A stretch of DNA of 64,000 bases from Olavius algarvensis Delta 4 endosymbiont. Its GTDB lineage: Bacteria > Desulfobacterota > Desulfobacteria > Desulfobacterales > CAJINA01. The notes under the pieces are model-generated. The model was given only the letters and a program-made list of their open reading frames with translations, ran no database searches and was not told the origin of the DNA. The position numbers and the translations under genes are program-made. Location: the NCBI GenBank assembly GCA_905176665.1, contig CAJINA010000240.1, forward strand, positions 62,001-126,000, given 5' to 3'. Shown piece after piece: positions 1-9,127 of the stretch (the first letter of the stretch is position 1; each line of letters begins with the position of its first letter).

Positions 1-1309
1 ATTGGCAAAGACCGATGTAAAATTGGTTGTAGTATTTACCGGGCAACTTGCGGTCGAATGCCTGCAGCAGTTGCAGGGCCTCTCCCGGTGGATTGTTCTC
101 GGTGATGAATTTAGCTGAAAACATGCCCACGCTGGTACCGTGAGATCTTTCCCGGAAATGGGCCCCGGGGATGATGGTATAAAAGGCCGGAATTTCCAGC
201 CTGGCATGCATGGTATCGATCAAAATGGCCTGCATGTCGTTTTTGGCCAGGGCGCCGAGCAGATTGCCGATCTCGGTTTTGATGTTGTCGTCGGACAGGT
301 CCGGGAGGTCGGTGATGTCGATAAACCGTTCTTCCTGGGTAATAAAGTCAGCCGATTCGACCTTGGTAAACTTGGGCAGGCCGCTGGCGACAAAGTTGGC
401 GCCGGTGTTGAAATCTCCGGCCAGTTGGGCGACTTCCGCCAGGGTACGGCTCAGGGCTTTCTGGGGATCCGGCGTGGTCCCGGCCGTCCAGACGATTTCA
501 CTTTTGGTGGGGAACGTGACCGGGTCATAGGCCATAACCCCTACCGAGGGTATCCCGGTTTCCAGAGAAAAATCGGAGATAAACAGGCGGATGCCGGCTT
601 TTTCGTATTTGGCCAGCATATCGCGAACGGCTGGATCGGTGGCTGATTCCGGCCGTATCCGCGGGACCTGCAGGCGGTTGCGGCTTACCACCGAGGAGAC
701 GTGCCGCTCGACGATTTCACAGAGGCCCTGGCTGACGGCTTCTTCGACACAGTTGCCGGATGAGGGCCCGTTGAATTCATTGATCATGTAAAACCAATCG
801 AAAGGTATCAGGATCGGCTCTTTCCGGGAAAGATTGTAAGCCATGGTCCATTTGAGGGGCAGGGTTTCAAAAACGGTGCGGGTAATGTCCAGTTCATTGG
901 AATTGTCATGCACGGATTTGGCGATCATTTCGAACGGCAAGGCCGGGCCGTCAACATTCTGGTAGGTAGCCGTGAAAAAGTTGGCTGGATCCTGGGCGAA
1001 TGAAAAGAAACTGAAACGTTCGACCAGTTCCATCACCGCACTGGCCTCGGCCTGTTCGGGAGTAGCCCCTTTGCCCATTTGCTTGGTGGTCCCGGTCCGG
1101 GTGCGGGCATCCCTGCCGCAGCGGCTGAAGAAAACCGGGATGTCCAGACGACCGTTGTCGATCCGCTGGGTCGCCTCCAGGATATCGAGATCCAGGGACT
1201 TGAATTTGGCCTTTACCTGCTTTACGGTTTCCGCAGGGGGCATGATCTTGTCCTGATCCAGGGTGAACTTTTTATAGGCATCTGATAATATGATCTTTTT
1301 AGCTTGCAT
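1..1309 (-). CDS. YcaO-like family protein (3' end cut by window edge)
   Basis: The minus-strand frame is open from an ATG at 1309-1307 to the window edge, about 436 codons, so the C-terminus is missing. A GGAG Shine-Dalgarno lies about 8 nt before the ATG. The start reads MQAKKIILSDAYKKF. Two blocks typical of YcaO proteins are visible: a G-K-G-x-T-x-x-Q-A-x-x-S-A-V-M-E-L-V-E-R stretch around residues 80-100, and a later N-G-x-S-S-G-N-x-x-E-E-A block ending in EIVERH. YcaO proteins bind ATP and activate amide carbonyls, making azolines or thioamides, or act as accessory factors for ribosomal protein S12 methylthiolation. No TfuA, azoline dehydrogenase or precursor peptide is visible on this side, so the substrate is unknown. 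Family assignment is strong; specific role is not assigned. Confidence 0.88.
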   Translation of the reverse strand, partial: MQAKKIILSDAYKKFTLDQDKIMPPAETVKQVKAKFKSLDLDILEATQRIDNGRLDIPVFFSRCGRDARTRTGTTKQMGKGATPEQAEASAVMELVERFSFFSFAQDPANFFTATYQNVDGPALPFEMIAKSVHDNSNELDITRTVFETLPLKWTMAYNLSRKEPILIPFDWFYMINEFNGPSSGNCVEEAVSQGLCEIVERHVSSVVSRNRLQVPRIRPESATDPAVRDMLAKYEKAGIRLFISDFSLETGIPSVGVMAYDPVTFPTKSEIVWTAGTTPDPQKALSRTLAEVAQLAGDFNTGANFVASGLPKFTKVESADFITQEERFIDITDLPDLSDDNIKTEIGNLLGALAKNDMQAILIDTMHARLEIPAFYTIIPGAHFRERSHGTSVGMFSAKFITENNPPGEALQLLQAFDRKLPGKYYNQFYIGLCQ

Positions 1310-1558
1310 GGGTGTTCTCCAGCTCTTGTGGGATAAAGGCTTGTTTTGTTTAAGTTTAGCATCCAGACCATCTTTTCAAGTCAAAGGCAATGTTTTTTTA
1401 ATGACGGGGAGACGATGCCGGCGCCTTGCGCAGAGCGGTATTGGTTGAAAGTAGGGAGGGGATGTGCTTAACTTTGATCAGGTTCTATAACCGATTGAAA
1501 ACAAACACATGGGATATCCGCGGGAACATTATCAGGCAGGGAGAAAGGAAATTAGTCG

Positions 1559-2146
1559 ATGCAGAGAATAGCCGAGATTGAACGCAAAACCAAAGAGACC
1601 CAGATCCAGATACTTTTCAATCTTGATGGTGCCGGCCAACCGCAGATCGACACCGGGATCGGATTTTTAGACCACATGCTCACTCTATTTTCCGCCCACG
1701 GTTTTTTTGACCTCACGTTGCAGGCTCGGGGAGACCTGGAGGTTGATGCCCATCACACGGTTGAAGATATTGGCCTCGTCCTGGGTGAAACCATAAGCCG
1801 GGCCCTGGGTGACCGCGAGGGGATTGTGCGTTACGGGCAGGCCGTGGTCCCCATGGATGAGGCCCTGGCGGCCGTGACCGTGGATCTTTCCAATCGCCCC
1901 TACATCGTTTACAATGTGCCGGCCGTTTCCGGACCGAGCAGTGTCTTCGATGCCGGACTGGCCAAGGAATTTTTCCGGGCCCTGGCCAACAAGGCCGGTA
2001 TGAACCTGCACATCAACGTATCCTATGGTGAAAACGAACATCACATTCTCGAGGCGATTTTCAAGGCCCTGGCCCGGGCCCTGGACCAGGCTACCGGTTT
2101 TGACCGGCGTATCAAAGGGGTTCGTTCCACCAAGGGTTCCCTCTAA
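1559..2146 (+). CDS. hisB: Imidazoleglycerol-phosphate dehydratase
   Basis: Monofunctional HisB of 195 residues, the usual bacterial length. It dehydrates imidazole glycerol phosphate to imidazole acetol phosphate in histidine synthesis, in the cytoplasm. Family signatures are present: FLDHML near residue 40, the metal-binding [10 protein letters not shown] near residue 65, [17 protein letters not shown] near 165, and the C-terminal STKGSL. Upstream 'gggagaaaggaa' may be the ribosome site but lies somewhat far from the ATG. The following gene begins 13 nt downstream, so the two may be co-transcribed. No other his gene is in the window. Confident. Confidence 0.97.
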   Translation: MQRIAEIERKTKETQIQILFNLDGAGQPQIDTGIGFLDHMLTLFSAHGFFDLTLQARGDLEVDAHHTVEDIGLVLGETISRALGDREGIVRYGQAVVPMDEALAAVTVDLSNRPYIVYNVPAVSGPSSVFDAGLAKEFFRALANKAGMNLHINVSYGENEHHILEAIFKALARALDQATGFDRRIKGVRSTKGSL

Positions 2147-2159
2147 CATCGGAGAAACG

Positions 2160-2864
2160 ATGGGACAGATACACGCAATCCGCAGTCATCTCTTGATGCG
2201 CTTCGGTTTGTTACTATATATCCTTCTGATTATTTGCCCATTTTCAGCTGCCCTCGCAGGTGAAGATGCAGCGCCGGAACGGGAAGCAACGGCTAAACGG
2301 CGTACGGTCCTGCTGCTGCCGCTTAAAAATTTGGTGGCCGTTTACGGGTCGTATGGCAATATCCGCAGTCCCATCAACAGGCGGGTGTTTTTAAGCGGGC
2401 CGGTGGAGGGGAAAGCGCCCCGTTTCATGGACAACCGGCTGCACGCCTTCCTGCGTGAAAAAGATACGTTCATTCTCATTACCGCGGAAGAGGCCGGCGA
2501 CCTGCTTGCCACTCTGGCAAATCGGGATCGGCAGTCCACGTCGGAACGCAGCCTGTGGGTTGAAGCCGGGCGCGCGCAAGGTGCGGATGCCGTGCTGGGC
2601 GGTTTTATATACCGCTTCAAGGACCGAACCGGCCGGGACTATGGGGTCGACGAGGCCGCCTCGGTCGCTTTCGACCTGCATCTGATACGGGTCGCAGACG
2701 GACGGATTCAATGGTCGGGGCGCTTTGATGAAACCCAGCAGCCCCTCAGCAGCAACATCTACAATTTCAAGAAATTCATCAACCGGGGCGGCAAATGGGT
2801 CACCTCCCGGGAGATGGCCTCCGGGGGACTGCAATCCCTGCTAAACGATATGCCTGCCAGATAA
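2160..2864 (+). CDS. Secreted protein of unknown function, possibly CsgG/LpoB-like fold
   Basis: 234 residues starting at ATG 2160, chosen because GGAG lies at 2151-2154 and a signal peptide follows at once; the longer frame to 2025 would run back through hisB. Residues 1-34 form a signal peptide with a hydrophobic core (LLLYILLIICPF) and an ALA-G type cleavage site. The mature part opens with a beta strand (RRTVLLLPLKN), then a helix, then an A-D-A-V-L-G-G-F strand, and ends with a conserved-looking E-T-Q-Q-P-L-S stretch and a W-V-T-S-R-E-M-A helix. The alternating pattern recalls periplasmic CsgG N-terminal or LpoB-type lipoproteins, but there is no lipobox. The function is not recognised; the gene itself is convincing. 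Confidence 0.85.
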   Translation: MGQIHAIRSHLLMRFGLLLYILLIICPFSAALAGEDAAPEREATAKRRTVLLLPLKNLVAVYGSYGNIRSPINRRVFLSGPVEGKAPRFMDNRLHAFLREKDTFILITAEEAGDLLATLANRDRQSTSERSLWVEAGRAQGADAVLGGFIYRFKDRTGRDYGVDEAASVAFDLHLIRVADGRIQWSGRFDETQQPLSSNIYNFKKFINRGGKWVTSREMASGGLQSLLNDMPAR

Positions 2865-2872
2865 TTATACAC

Positions 2873-2901
2873 TTGACAGTTCACAGTTTATTCTTTAGTT
2901 T
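2873..2901 (+). promoter_or_regulatory. Possible sigma-70 promoter before dnaG-rpoD
   Basis: TTGACA at 2873-2878 is followed after 17 nt by TAGTTT at 2896-2901, a perfect -35 and a weak -10, about 110 nt upstream of the dnaG start. It is placed correctly to drive dnaG and rpoD, but the -10 is poor and the call rests on sequence alone. Confidence 0.35.
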
Positions 2902-3018
2902 ACAAAGTTTAGGTCGAATTTTGTAATGCCGGTTGATGCTGGTTGCCGGCACTGCATCTAATATCCATCCGGTCGCATTTTTTTTTGCCTGTGGCCGAGG
3001 CAAAGGAGGATGGCATTT

Positions 3019-4863
3019 TTGGCAGGTCTTATTCCTGAAGATAAAATTGCTGAGATCAAGAATGCCGCGGATATTGTAGATATTGTTTCCGAATCAGTGG
3101 CTCTGAAGAAAGCCGGGCAAAATCACATTGGGCTTTGTCCGTTCCATTCCGAAAAAACCCCCTCATTCACCGTGAGTCCCGTAAAGCAGATTTTTCACTG
3201 CTTCGGGTGTGGTGCCGGCGGCAATGTGTTTCGGTTTCTTATGAAACACCAGGGCCTCTCGTTTCCCGAGGCCGTAAGATCGCTTGCCGGGCGTTACGGA
3301 ATTGATCTGCCGGAGCGGGAAATGTCTCCGGCTGAACGCCAGCGCATGGATGAACTTGACCAGATCCGGCGCATTAACCAGATTGCGGGGAGTTTTTATC
3401 AACGGTGCCTGACGGAAAGCCGGATAGGGCAAAGTGCTTTGGCGTACCTGGAACGCAGGGGGATAGACCGGGCGGCGATTGACCGTTTTCAACTGGGGTT
3501 CGCCCCGGCCGGCTGGGATAATCTGACCACCCTGTTTACGCGTAAGCGGGTTCCGCTGCGTCAGGCGGAGAAAACCGGACTGCTTGTGCCCCGCAAGAAC
3601 AGTTCGGGATATTACGACCGTTTTCGGGAACGGGTGATGTTTCCGATCTTCAATACGGCCGGCAGCTTAATTGGCTTCGGCGGCCGTGTTCTGGATGATG
3701 CGCTGCCCAAGTATATGAATTCACCGGAATCTCCGCTATATAACAAAAGCCGCTCGCTGTATGGTATCAACTGGGCGCGCAACCGTAGCCGGGAGCAAAG
3801 GGCGGTATATATCGTGGAAGGATACCTGGATATGCTCAAACTGCATGTCAATGGTATTGAAAACAGTGTGGCCACACTCGGCACGGCCCTCACTCCTCAA
3901 CACATCCGCATGCTGAAAGGGTGTGTGGGAGAGGGCCGGATGATCCTGGTGTATGATTCCGACCAGGCGGGACTGGACGCCGCTTATCGGAGTCTGGATC
4001 TTTTTTTGAAGGAACATGCGGATTTCCGGAAAGGCGATGTCTTCCGGGACAAGAATGCCGATACGCGCATCATGATTCTACCGGAAGGCCATGACCCGGA
4101 TTCCTATATCAGTGACAAGGGGCGGGAAGAATTTTTAGAGAAGGCCCAGATGGCCCCCGGCCTGGTCACGTTTTTATTTGACATGGCCGTTAAACGGCAC
4201 GGCTTGACCACCGAAGGTAAAATCAAGATCGTGGCCGACCTGTCCGGTACCCTGGCGGTAATCAATGACCAGGTAGCCCGCTCACTCTATGTAAAAGAAC
4301 TGGCTGAACGTCTGAATATTGATGAGAACGCCATTCTTGCTAAAATTCGGGAGTCGGTGGTTAGAGGCCGGCAGCCCCGGGCCCGGAAGCTGCCCGCGAC
4401 CCCGGAGGGTACCGGCCAAAACAGCCCGGAACGTCCGGTCGTGTCCAGGGGGACGCGGTTGGAGCGCCAGATCCTGGCAATGATGTTACAATATCCTGAT
4501 ATTATAAAGGATATAGAGGATCGCGACCTGCTCAGCCAATTTGCGGACGGACCCTTGAAATCCATAGGGCAAAAGGTGCTGGCCGGACGCCGGCAGGGAA
4601 GGGTGGACATCCCTGATTTGATGAGTATTTTAGATAACGCCGCTGAGCAGGAACTGGCTGCGGAACTGGCTATTGGCAATGAACTTTGGCACCACTGGGA
4701 TCGCCAGAAAGGTCTGCAGTTGATCAACCAGCTCGAAAAGAGCAAGGCCAGGAGGGAAGACGATCTCCTGCAGCGAATCAAGGCCGCGGAGGCTGAGAAT
4801 AACCAGCCGCTGCTGCTGCAATTATTGAAGGAAAAACAGTTACAGGCCAAGGAAAGACATTGA
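3019..4863 (+). CDS. dnaG: DNA primase
   Basis: Replicative primase, which makes RNA primers at the fork with the DnaB helicase. The N-terminal CHC2 zinc finger is visible (C-P-F-H with F-x-C-F-G-C-G-A-G-G), followed by the primase core with the GFGGR motif, the TOPRIM block (YIVEGYLDML and the D-S-D motif in VYDSDQAG) and a C-terminal DnaB-binding helical region. Start choice: GGAGG at 3005-3009 touches the ATG at 3010 with no spacer but lies 9 nt before TTG 3019. Starting at TTG gives M-A-G-L-I-P, like the usual MAG-x-IP beginning of DnaG. The length is then 614 residues. rpoD follows after about 120 nt, the classic macromolecular-synthesis arrangement without rpsU. Confidence 0.96.
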   Translation: MAGLIPEDKIAEIKNAADIVDIVSESVALKKAGQNHIGLCPFHSEKTPSFTVSPVKQIFHCFGCGAGGNVFRFLMKHQGLSFPEAVRSLAGRYGIDLPEREMSPAERQRMDELDQIRRINQIAGSFYQRCLTESRIGQSALAYLERRGIDRAAIDRFQLGFAPAGWDNLTTLFTRKRVPLRQAEKTGLLVPRKNSSGYYDRFRERVMFPIFNTAGSLIGFGGRVLDDALPKYMNSPESPLYNKSRSLYGINWARNRSREQRAVYIVEGYLDMLKLHVNGIENSVATLGTALTPQHIRMLKGCVGEGRMILVYDSDQAGLDAAYRSLDLFLKEHADFRKGDVFRDKNADTRIMILPEGHDPDSYISDKGREEFLEKAQMAPGLVTFLFDMAVKRHGLTTEGKIKIVADLSGTLAVINDQVARSLYVKELAERLNIDENAILAKIRESVVRGRQPRARKLPATPEGTGQNSPERPVVSRGTRLERQILAMMLQYPDIIKDIEDRDLLSQFADGPLKSIGQKVLAGRRQGRVDIPDLMSILDNAAEQELAAELAIGNELWHHWDRQKGLQLINQLEKSKARREDDLLQRIKAAEAENNQPLLLQLLKEKQLQAKERH

Positions 4864-4986
4864 GTCTTGTGACAGGATTTGAGCCCGAAAATGACCGCTG
4901 GGAGGTATCCCGGCCGGCAGGCGATGGGTTTTCAAGTTACCGGCAGTTTTTCTGCCCCGTGATCAGCTTTTAGGAGGTTTAGCCGT

Positions 4987-7275
4987 ATGGCCACGAAATC
5001 AGTATCTAAGTCTAAAAAATCAAAAGCGGTGGCTGCCGCCAAAAAAAGGCCGAAAAAGGCCGGCGCCACCACCGCCAAAAAGAAAAAGGCAGTAGCCAAA
5101 GCCAAGGCTGCCAAGAAGACGGCGCCCAAGAAAACCGCCAAGAAGACTGCCGCAAAAAAGCCTGCCCGGAAATTGGCGGCGAAGAAGGCTGCCAAAAAAG
5201 TTGCCCGGAAGGTTGCGAAAAAGACAGCCGCCAAAAAGACGGTGAAAAAGACGGTCAAGAAGACGGTCAAGAAGACGGCCGCGAAAAAAGTCGTAAAAAA
5301 GGCAGCTGCCAAGAAGGTCGCCAAAAAGAAAACAGTTAAGAAAGCCACGCAAAAAGCGGCTCCTAAAAAAGTAGCAAAGAAAACTGCCGCCAAGAAAAAG
5401 ACCGCCCCGAAAAAGAAAACGGCAGCCAAAAAAGCAACCCCGCAGAAGACTGTTGCCGCCAAGAAAAAGACCGTCGCCCGCAAAAAGGCAGCCGCTAAAC
5501 GTGCGGTCGCTAGCGAGGTTGCCGGCCAGGAACTAAGTAAAAAGACGCTGGCTGTAGTCGGCAAGCTCATGGCTCAGGGGAAAAAGAAGGGCTTCCTTAC
5601 ATACGATGAGATAAATGCCGTCCTGCCGGAGGACATGCTCTCTCCGGAGCAAATCGACGAAACCCTGATGCTGTTTGATGCCAAGGGTATTGAGATAGTC
5701 GAGCGGGGCAGCGAAAAAACAAAAACAGCCGCTGCTGCAAAGAAGAAGGCCAAGGCCAAAACCTGCGCCAAAGCCAAAACCGCGACGGTTGAATTCGGTT
5801 CTGTGACCGACCCGGTGAAGATGTACCTGCGAGAGATGGGGCTGGTCACGCTGCTCAGTCGCGAGGGTGAAGTCGAGATAGCCAAAAAAATCGAGGCTGG
5901 CGAGCAAGAAGTCTTGCGAGCGCTGCTGGACACGACCACCGGCGTCAATTGTCTGTTGGAAATCGGCCAGTTTATCAAGCACGGCGAGCTGCGGCCCAAA
6001 TATGTTTTGCGGGATATCGACGAAGGCGAGACCGACGTCGATGAGATGGTCCAGACCGAAAAGTTCGTGGCCACGGTAGATGCCATCGATGAAATCAACA
6101 CCGAGAACCGGGATTTTCGAGAGCGCTTGTTTTCCGAAATCCTCGAGGCTGATGAGCAGCGTCGCATCAGGCGCTGCATTGCCCGGCGCAACAACAAGAT
6201 CTTCGATGTTTTGAAAGAGTGGCGCCTGGAAGGCAACATCATCGACAAAATTGAAGATGTGGTTCGCAGGCAGGCAGACTGGTTTGAGACCAAGCACAGG
6301 ATGATCTCCTTGTGTGCTGAAGCGATCGACGCGCCGCTTAGTGAATTGCGGGTGAATTTAAAAAACAAGACCACCTTTAACAACTGGGTCAAAGACCGTT
6401 GCACCCTGACCCGTAATGAAGCCGGGGCGCTCTATGGCGAGATAACCGGTATTCAAAGGGAGATCGATCTGGTCGAAAATGAGATCAAGGCCAATGGCCG
6501 GACACTCAAGCGGATTATCTCCAGCGTTGAAGAGGGGCGCCACAGGGCCAAGCTTGCCAAGAGCGAATTGACCAAGGCGAACCTGCGTCTGGTGGTCAGC
6601 ATCGCCAAGAAGTATACCAACCGGGGCCTGCAGTTTCTCGATCTGATCCAGGAAGGCAACATCGGACTGATGAAAGCGGTCGATAAGTTTGAATATCGCC
6701 GGGGGTATAAATTCTCAACCTATGCCACCTGGTGGATCCGGCAGGCCATTACCCGGGCCATTGCCGACCAGGCGCGTACCATCCGGATTCCGGTCCACAT
6801 GATCGAGACGATCAATAAGCTGATCCGCACTTCCCGCTATCTGGTGCAGGAACTCGGCCGGGAACCCTCACCCGAAGAGATTGCCGAAAAGATGGAAATT
6901 CCCCTGGACAAGGTGAGGAAGGTATTGAAGATCGCCCGCGAGCCCATTTCACTGGAAACGCCTATTGGTGAAGAGGAGGACAGCCACCTGGGTGACTTTA
7001 TAGAGGACAAGAAATTCATGCTGCCTTCGGATGCGGCGGTGAGTCTCAACCTGGCCGAACAAACCCGTAAAGTCCTGGCTACGCTGACGCCGCGCGAGGA
7101 AAAAGTTCTGCGCATGCGGTTTGGGATTGGCGAAAAGGCGGACCATACCCTGGAAGAAGTCGGTCAGGATTTTGCGGTTACCCGGGAGCGGATACGGCAG
7201 ATCGAAGCCAAGGCCCTGCGCAAGCTCAGGCACCCGACAAGAAGCCGAAAACTAAAGAGCTTTATTGATCATTAA
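4987..7275 (+). CDS. rpoD: Primary sigma factor RpoD with histone H1-like N-terminal tail
   Basis: 762 residues, with AGGAGG about 9 nt before ATG. Residues 1-175 are almost only Lys, Ala, Thr, Val and Pro in AAKK, KKTV and PKK steps, like histone H1 or AlgP tails. A region 1.1-like domain follows at about 184-241 ([14 protein letters not shown]), then a second short Lys/Ala linker at 244-266, region 1.2 from about 270 ([11 protein letters not shown]), a non-conserved insert, and canonical regions 2-4: [47 protein letters not shown], and the C-terminal helix-turn-helix [19 protein letters not shown]. It directs RNA polymerase to housekeeping promoters. The sigma part is complete; the long basic tail is atypical for RpoD and is in the same open frame. 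Confidence 0.97.
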   Translation: MATKSVSKSKKSKAVAAAKKRPKKAGATTAKKKKAVAKAKAAKKTAPKKTAKKTAAKKPARKLAAKKAAKKVARKVAKKTAAKKTVKKTVKKTVKKTAAKKVVKKAAAKKVAKKKTVKKATQKAAPKKVAKKTAAKKKTAPKKKTAAKKATPQKTVAAKKKTVARKKAAAKRAVASEVAGQELSKKTLAVVGKLMAQGKKKGFLTYDEINAVLPEDMLSPEQIDETLMLFDAKGIEIVERGSEKTKTAAAAKKKAKAKTCAKAKTATVEFGSVTDPVKMYLREMGLVTLLSREGEVEIAKKIEAGEQEVLRALLDTTTGVNCLLEIGQFIKHGELRPKYVLRDIDEGETDVDEMVQTEKFVATVDAIDEINTENRDFRERLFSEILEADEQRRIRRCIARRNNKIFDVLKEWRLEGNIIDKIEDVVRRQADWFETKHRMISLCAEAIDAPLSELRVNLKNKTTFNNWVKDRCTLTRNEAGALYGEITGIQREIDLVENEIKANGRTLKRIISSVEEGRHRAKLAKSELTKANLRLVVSIAKKYTNRGLQFLDLIQEGNIGLMKAVDKFEYRRGYKFSTYATWWIRQAITRAIADQARTIRIPVHMIETINKLIRTSRYLVQELGREPSPEEIAEKMEIPLDKVRKVLKIAREPISLETPIGEEEDSHLGDFIEDKKFMLPSDAAVSLNLAEQTRKVLATLTPREEKVLRMRFGIGEKADHTLEEVGQDFAVTRERIRQIEAKALRKLRHPTRSRKLKSFIDH

Positions 7276-7312
7276 TACCGGTTTTGTCACGAATCATCCT
7301 GATGATGGGTCC

Positions 7313-7341
7313 TTGACAAACAGGATAGGGAACGCTATTAG
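7313..7341 (+). promoter_or_regulatory. Sigma-70 promoter of the tRNA gene
   Basis: Perfect -35 TTGACA at 7313-7318, a 17-nt spacer, and TATTAG at 7336-7341 as -10. The predicted start lies about 17 nt before the tRNA, so the tRNA has its own promoter, separate from rpoD. Confidence 0.75.
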
Positions 7342-7364
7342 AGGCACGCTTTATGTTACATGCA

Positions 7365-7440
7365 GGGCCCATAGCTCAGCTGGCAGAGCCACCGGCTCAT
7401 AACCGGTCGGTCCCTGGTTCGAATCCAGGTGGGCCCACCA
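7365..7440 (+). tRNA. tRNA with CAU anticodon (Met, or Ile2 after lysidine modification)
   Basis: A full cloverleaf can be drawn: 7-bp acceptor GGGCCCA/TGGGCCC, D arm GCTC/GAGC, anticodon arm ACCGG/CCGGT with CAT at 7398-7400, T arm CCTGG-TTCGAAT-CCAGG, and an encoded CCA end. The CAU anticodon fits elongator tRNA-Met. It also fits tRNA-Ile2, whose C34 is changed to lysidine by TilS. It lacks the features of the initiator. It follows rpoD and has its own promoter and terminator. Confidence 0.95.
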
Positions 7441-7467
7441 TTTCAAGGAGCTACTGACCAAACCCAG

Positions 7468-7493
7468 GGCGCGGTATTCACCGCGCCTTTTTT
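7468..7493 (+). terminator. Rho-independent terminator after the tRNA
   Basis: Perfect 8-bp stem GGCGCGGT/ACCGCGCC at 7468-7475 and 7480-7487 with loop ATTC, followed by six T at 7488-7493. Confidence 0.93.
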
Positions 7494-7611
7494 GTAGCCT
7501 GATTGAGCGTGACATCGATCATTCCGAAAAGTGGCCAGGCTAAAGTTAAAACGGGACCCGCTGCATGTGCTTCCACTTTCGGGTTTCATTTAAGTTTAAC
7601 TCCATATCGGT

Positions 7612-7680
7612 ATCGGGACCGAAATCGCTATCGAATAACGGGGTTCGCTTACTGTTTCCGGAAACGATTTCGATCCCGAT
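7612..7680. repeat. Interrupted inverted repeat in the tRNA-nif3 gap
   Basis: 16-nt arms at 7612-7627 and 7665-7680 match in inverted orientation with one mismatch (atcgggaccgaaatcg against cgatttcgatcccgat). The surroundings are built of 'tatcg' and 'gattccg' words. There is no coding potential and no T run; function unknown. Confidence 0.55.
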
Positions 7681-7747
7681 TCCGATAGCGACTCCGATTT
7701 AGGCTGAAGCCCGAAATCTGAACAAGCTTTTTGATTGGATAGGAACC

Positions 7748-8872
7748 ATGACCCCGACTGTTAGCGATATAATGCGGTTGATGGAACAGATTGCACCGGC
7801 GCATCTGGCGGAGAGTTGGGACAACTGCGGGCTGCAGGTCGGCCGGCGGCAGTGGCCGGTGAAGCACGTTCGCACGGCCCTGGATCCGCTGCCGCAAGTA
7901 GTATCGGATGCAGTAGAAGCGGGGGTAGACTTTTTGGTTACCCACCACCCGTTGATTTTCAACCCGGTGAAACAGGTAGATTTTGGATCCGACCTGGGGG
8001 GCATTATCCAGCAGGCCGCCGAGCACCGCCTGTCCATTTATGCGGCGCACACCAATCTGGACAAAGCTCCGGATGGTCTTAACGATATATTGGCTGCTTT
8101 GATCGGACTGGAGGCTCTTGAGCCCCTGCTGGCCGGCAAGCGCTCCGGTTCTTTCAAATTGGTGTTGTTCGTGCCGATGTCCCACATTCAGGCCGTAACG
8201 GATGTTCTGGTAGATACCGGTGCCGGCCGCATAGGGAGCTACACCGGCTGTACATTTAGAAGTGAGGGGGTCGGCACGTTTATCCCGGGTCCGGGAACCA
8301 ATCCGTTTACCGGGCAACCAGGCCGCTTGAACAAAGTCGCCGAAATGCGCATTGAAGCCATGCTCGGCGGTGCAGATATAGAGAAGGTTGTCGCCGCCGT
8401 TCAGGCTGTGCATCCCTATGAGAATATGGCCTATGATGTCTACCCGGTCGTTACCATGGATCAGCAGGGACTCGGTCGGGTGGGAAAGCTGAAAACCGAA
8501 ATGGAATTGGGTGATTTTGCGCAGCACGTTGCCCGGAAACTTAACCTGGATGCTGGTATCCGCCTGGTTGGTGACCCGCGGCGCAAGATATCACGGGTCG
8601 CCGTATGCACCGGTAGCGGTTCCAGCTTGACCGGTGACTTTCTATCCTCCGGGGCGGATGTATACGTAAGTGGCGATATGCACTATCATGATGCCCAGTC
8701 CATTGAAGCTGGTGGGCGGGGCCTGGTGGATGTCGGTCACTTCGCTTCCGAACGGATCATGGTGCCGGCCCTGGCGGACCGTCTGCGCCGCGAGATTGTG
8801 GCGGCGGAGTACGATGCGGTCGTTTCGACCAGCGCGGTGGAATCGGACCCTTTTAAGTTTGTTTCCGTGTGA
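7748..8872 (+). CDS. Nif3-like dinuclear metal centre protein (DUF34/NIF3, YqfO type)
   Basis: 374 residues, the long form with a PII-like insert at about residues 130-230. Metal ligands of the family are visible: THHPLIF near residue 65, the AAHTNLDKA block near residue 98, and a C-terminal DMHYHDAQ plus DVGHFASE near residues 313-335. NIF3 proteins form hexameric toroids with a two-metal site; GTP cyclohydrolase-like and metal-insertion roles have been proposed, but the reaction is unsettled. 'AGGAACC' precedes the ATG. In many bacteria this gene lies next to the C4 zinc-ribbon gene, as it does here downstream. Family call confident, role unknown. Confidence 0.94.
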   Translation: MTPTVSDIMRLMEQIAPAHLAESWDNCGLQVGRRQWPVKHVRTALDPLPQVVSDAVEAGVDFLVTHHPLIFNPVKQVDFGSDLGGIIQQAAEHRLSIYAAHTNLDKAPDGLNDILAALIGLEALEPLLAGKRSGSFKLVLFVPMSHIQAVTDVLVDTGAGRIGSYTGCTFRSEGVGTFIPGPGTNPFTGQPGRLNKVAEMRIEAMLGGADIEKVVAAVQAVHPYENMAYDVYPVVTMDQQGLGRVGKLKTEMELGDFAQHVARKLNLDAGIRLVGDPRRKISRVAVCTGSGSSLTGDFLSSGADVYVSGDMHYHDAQSIEAGGRGLVDVGHFASERIMVPALADRLRREIVAAEYDAVVSTSAVESDPFKFVSV

Positions 8873-8907
8873 TGATCGTCAGTCTGGGGACAGGGCCCAA
8901 GATTCAA

Positions 8908-9095
8908 AGAGGCTATCTTATAAATAGGATTGTGGTTCAAGGTGCGGCGGCCGCCAGGTGCCAAACGGAGGGATGCTCAAGCATTTCAAGGACAGCGCTT
9001 GCGGTTGCGCCTGCGGCTTGAAAACCGGCACTCCGTGCCGAAACCGAGCGCCCAACGCAGACATCGGGCCAAAAGACATTTTCGAGGTAGTCTCT
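8908..9095. repeat. Long palindromic element, copy 1
   Basis: 188 bp with terminal arms agaggctatct/aggtagtctct. It contains the frame words shared by the family ('ggttcaagg', 'ggagg', 'gagcgcccaacgcag', 'gggccaaaaga') and an apical hairpin GATGCT-ca-AGCATT. The right arm carries an extra stretch of about 40 nt containing 'tgcgcctgcggcttgaa', similar to the small insert found at 37619 and 41660. Non-coding; a minus-strand open frame through it is a shadow. Confidence 0.85.
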
Positions 9096-9127
9096 AAATA
9101 AGACTTCAAATAGACAGGTAAACTTTC

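Noticed and set aside
1079-1285. Plus-strand small frames in 140-1285
   Set aside because: They lie opposite the YcaO gene, whose conserved motifs are on the minus strand.
4932-5570. Minus-strand open frame of 212 hydrophobic residues opposite the rpoD start
   Set aside because: It is the complement of the Lys/Ala-rich tail; AAG/GCC repeats read backwards as Leu/Phe/Ala. No ribosome site or independent signal.
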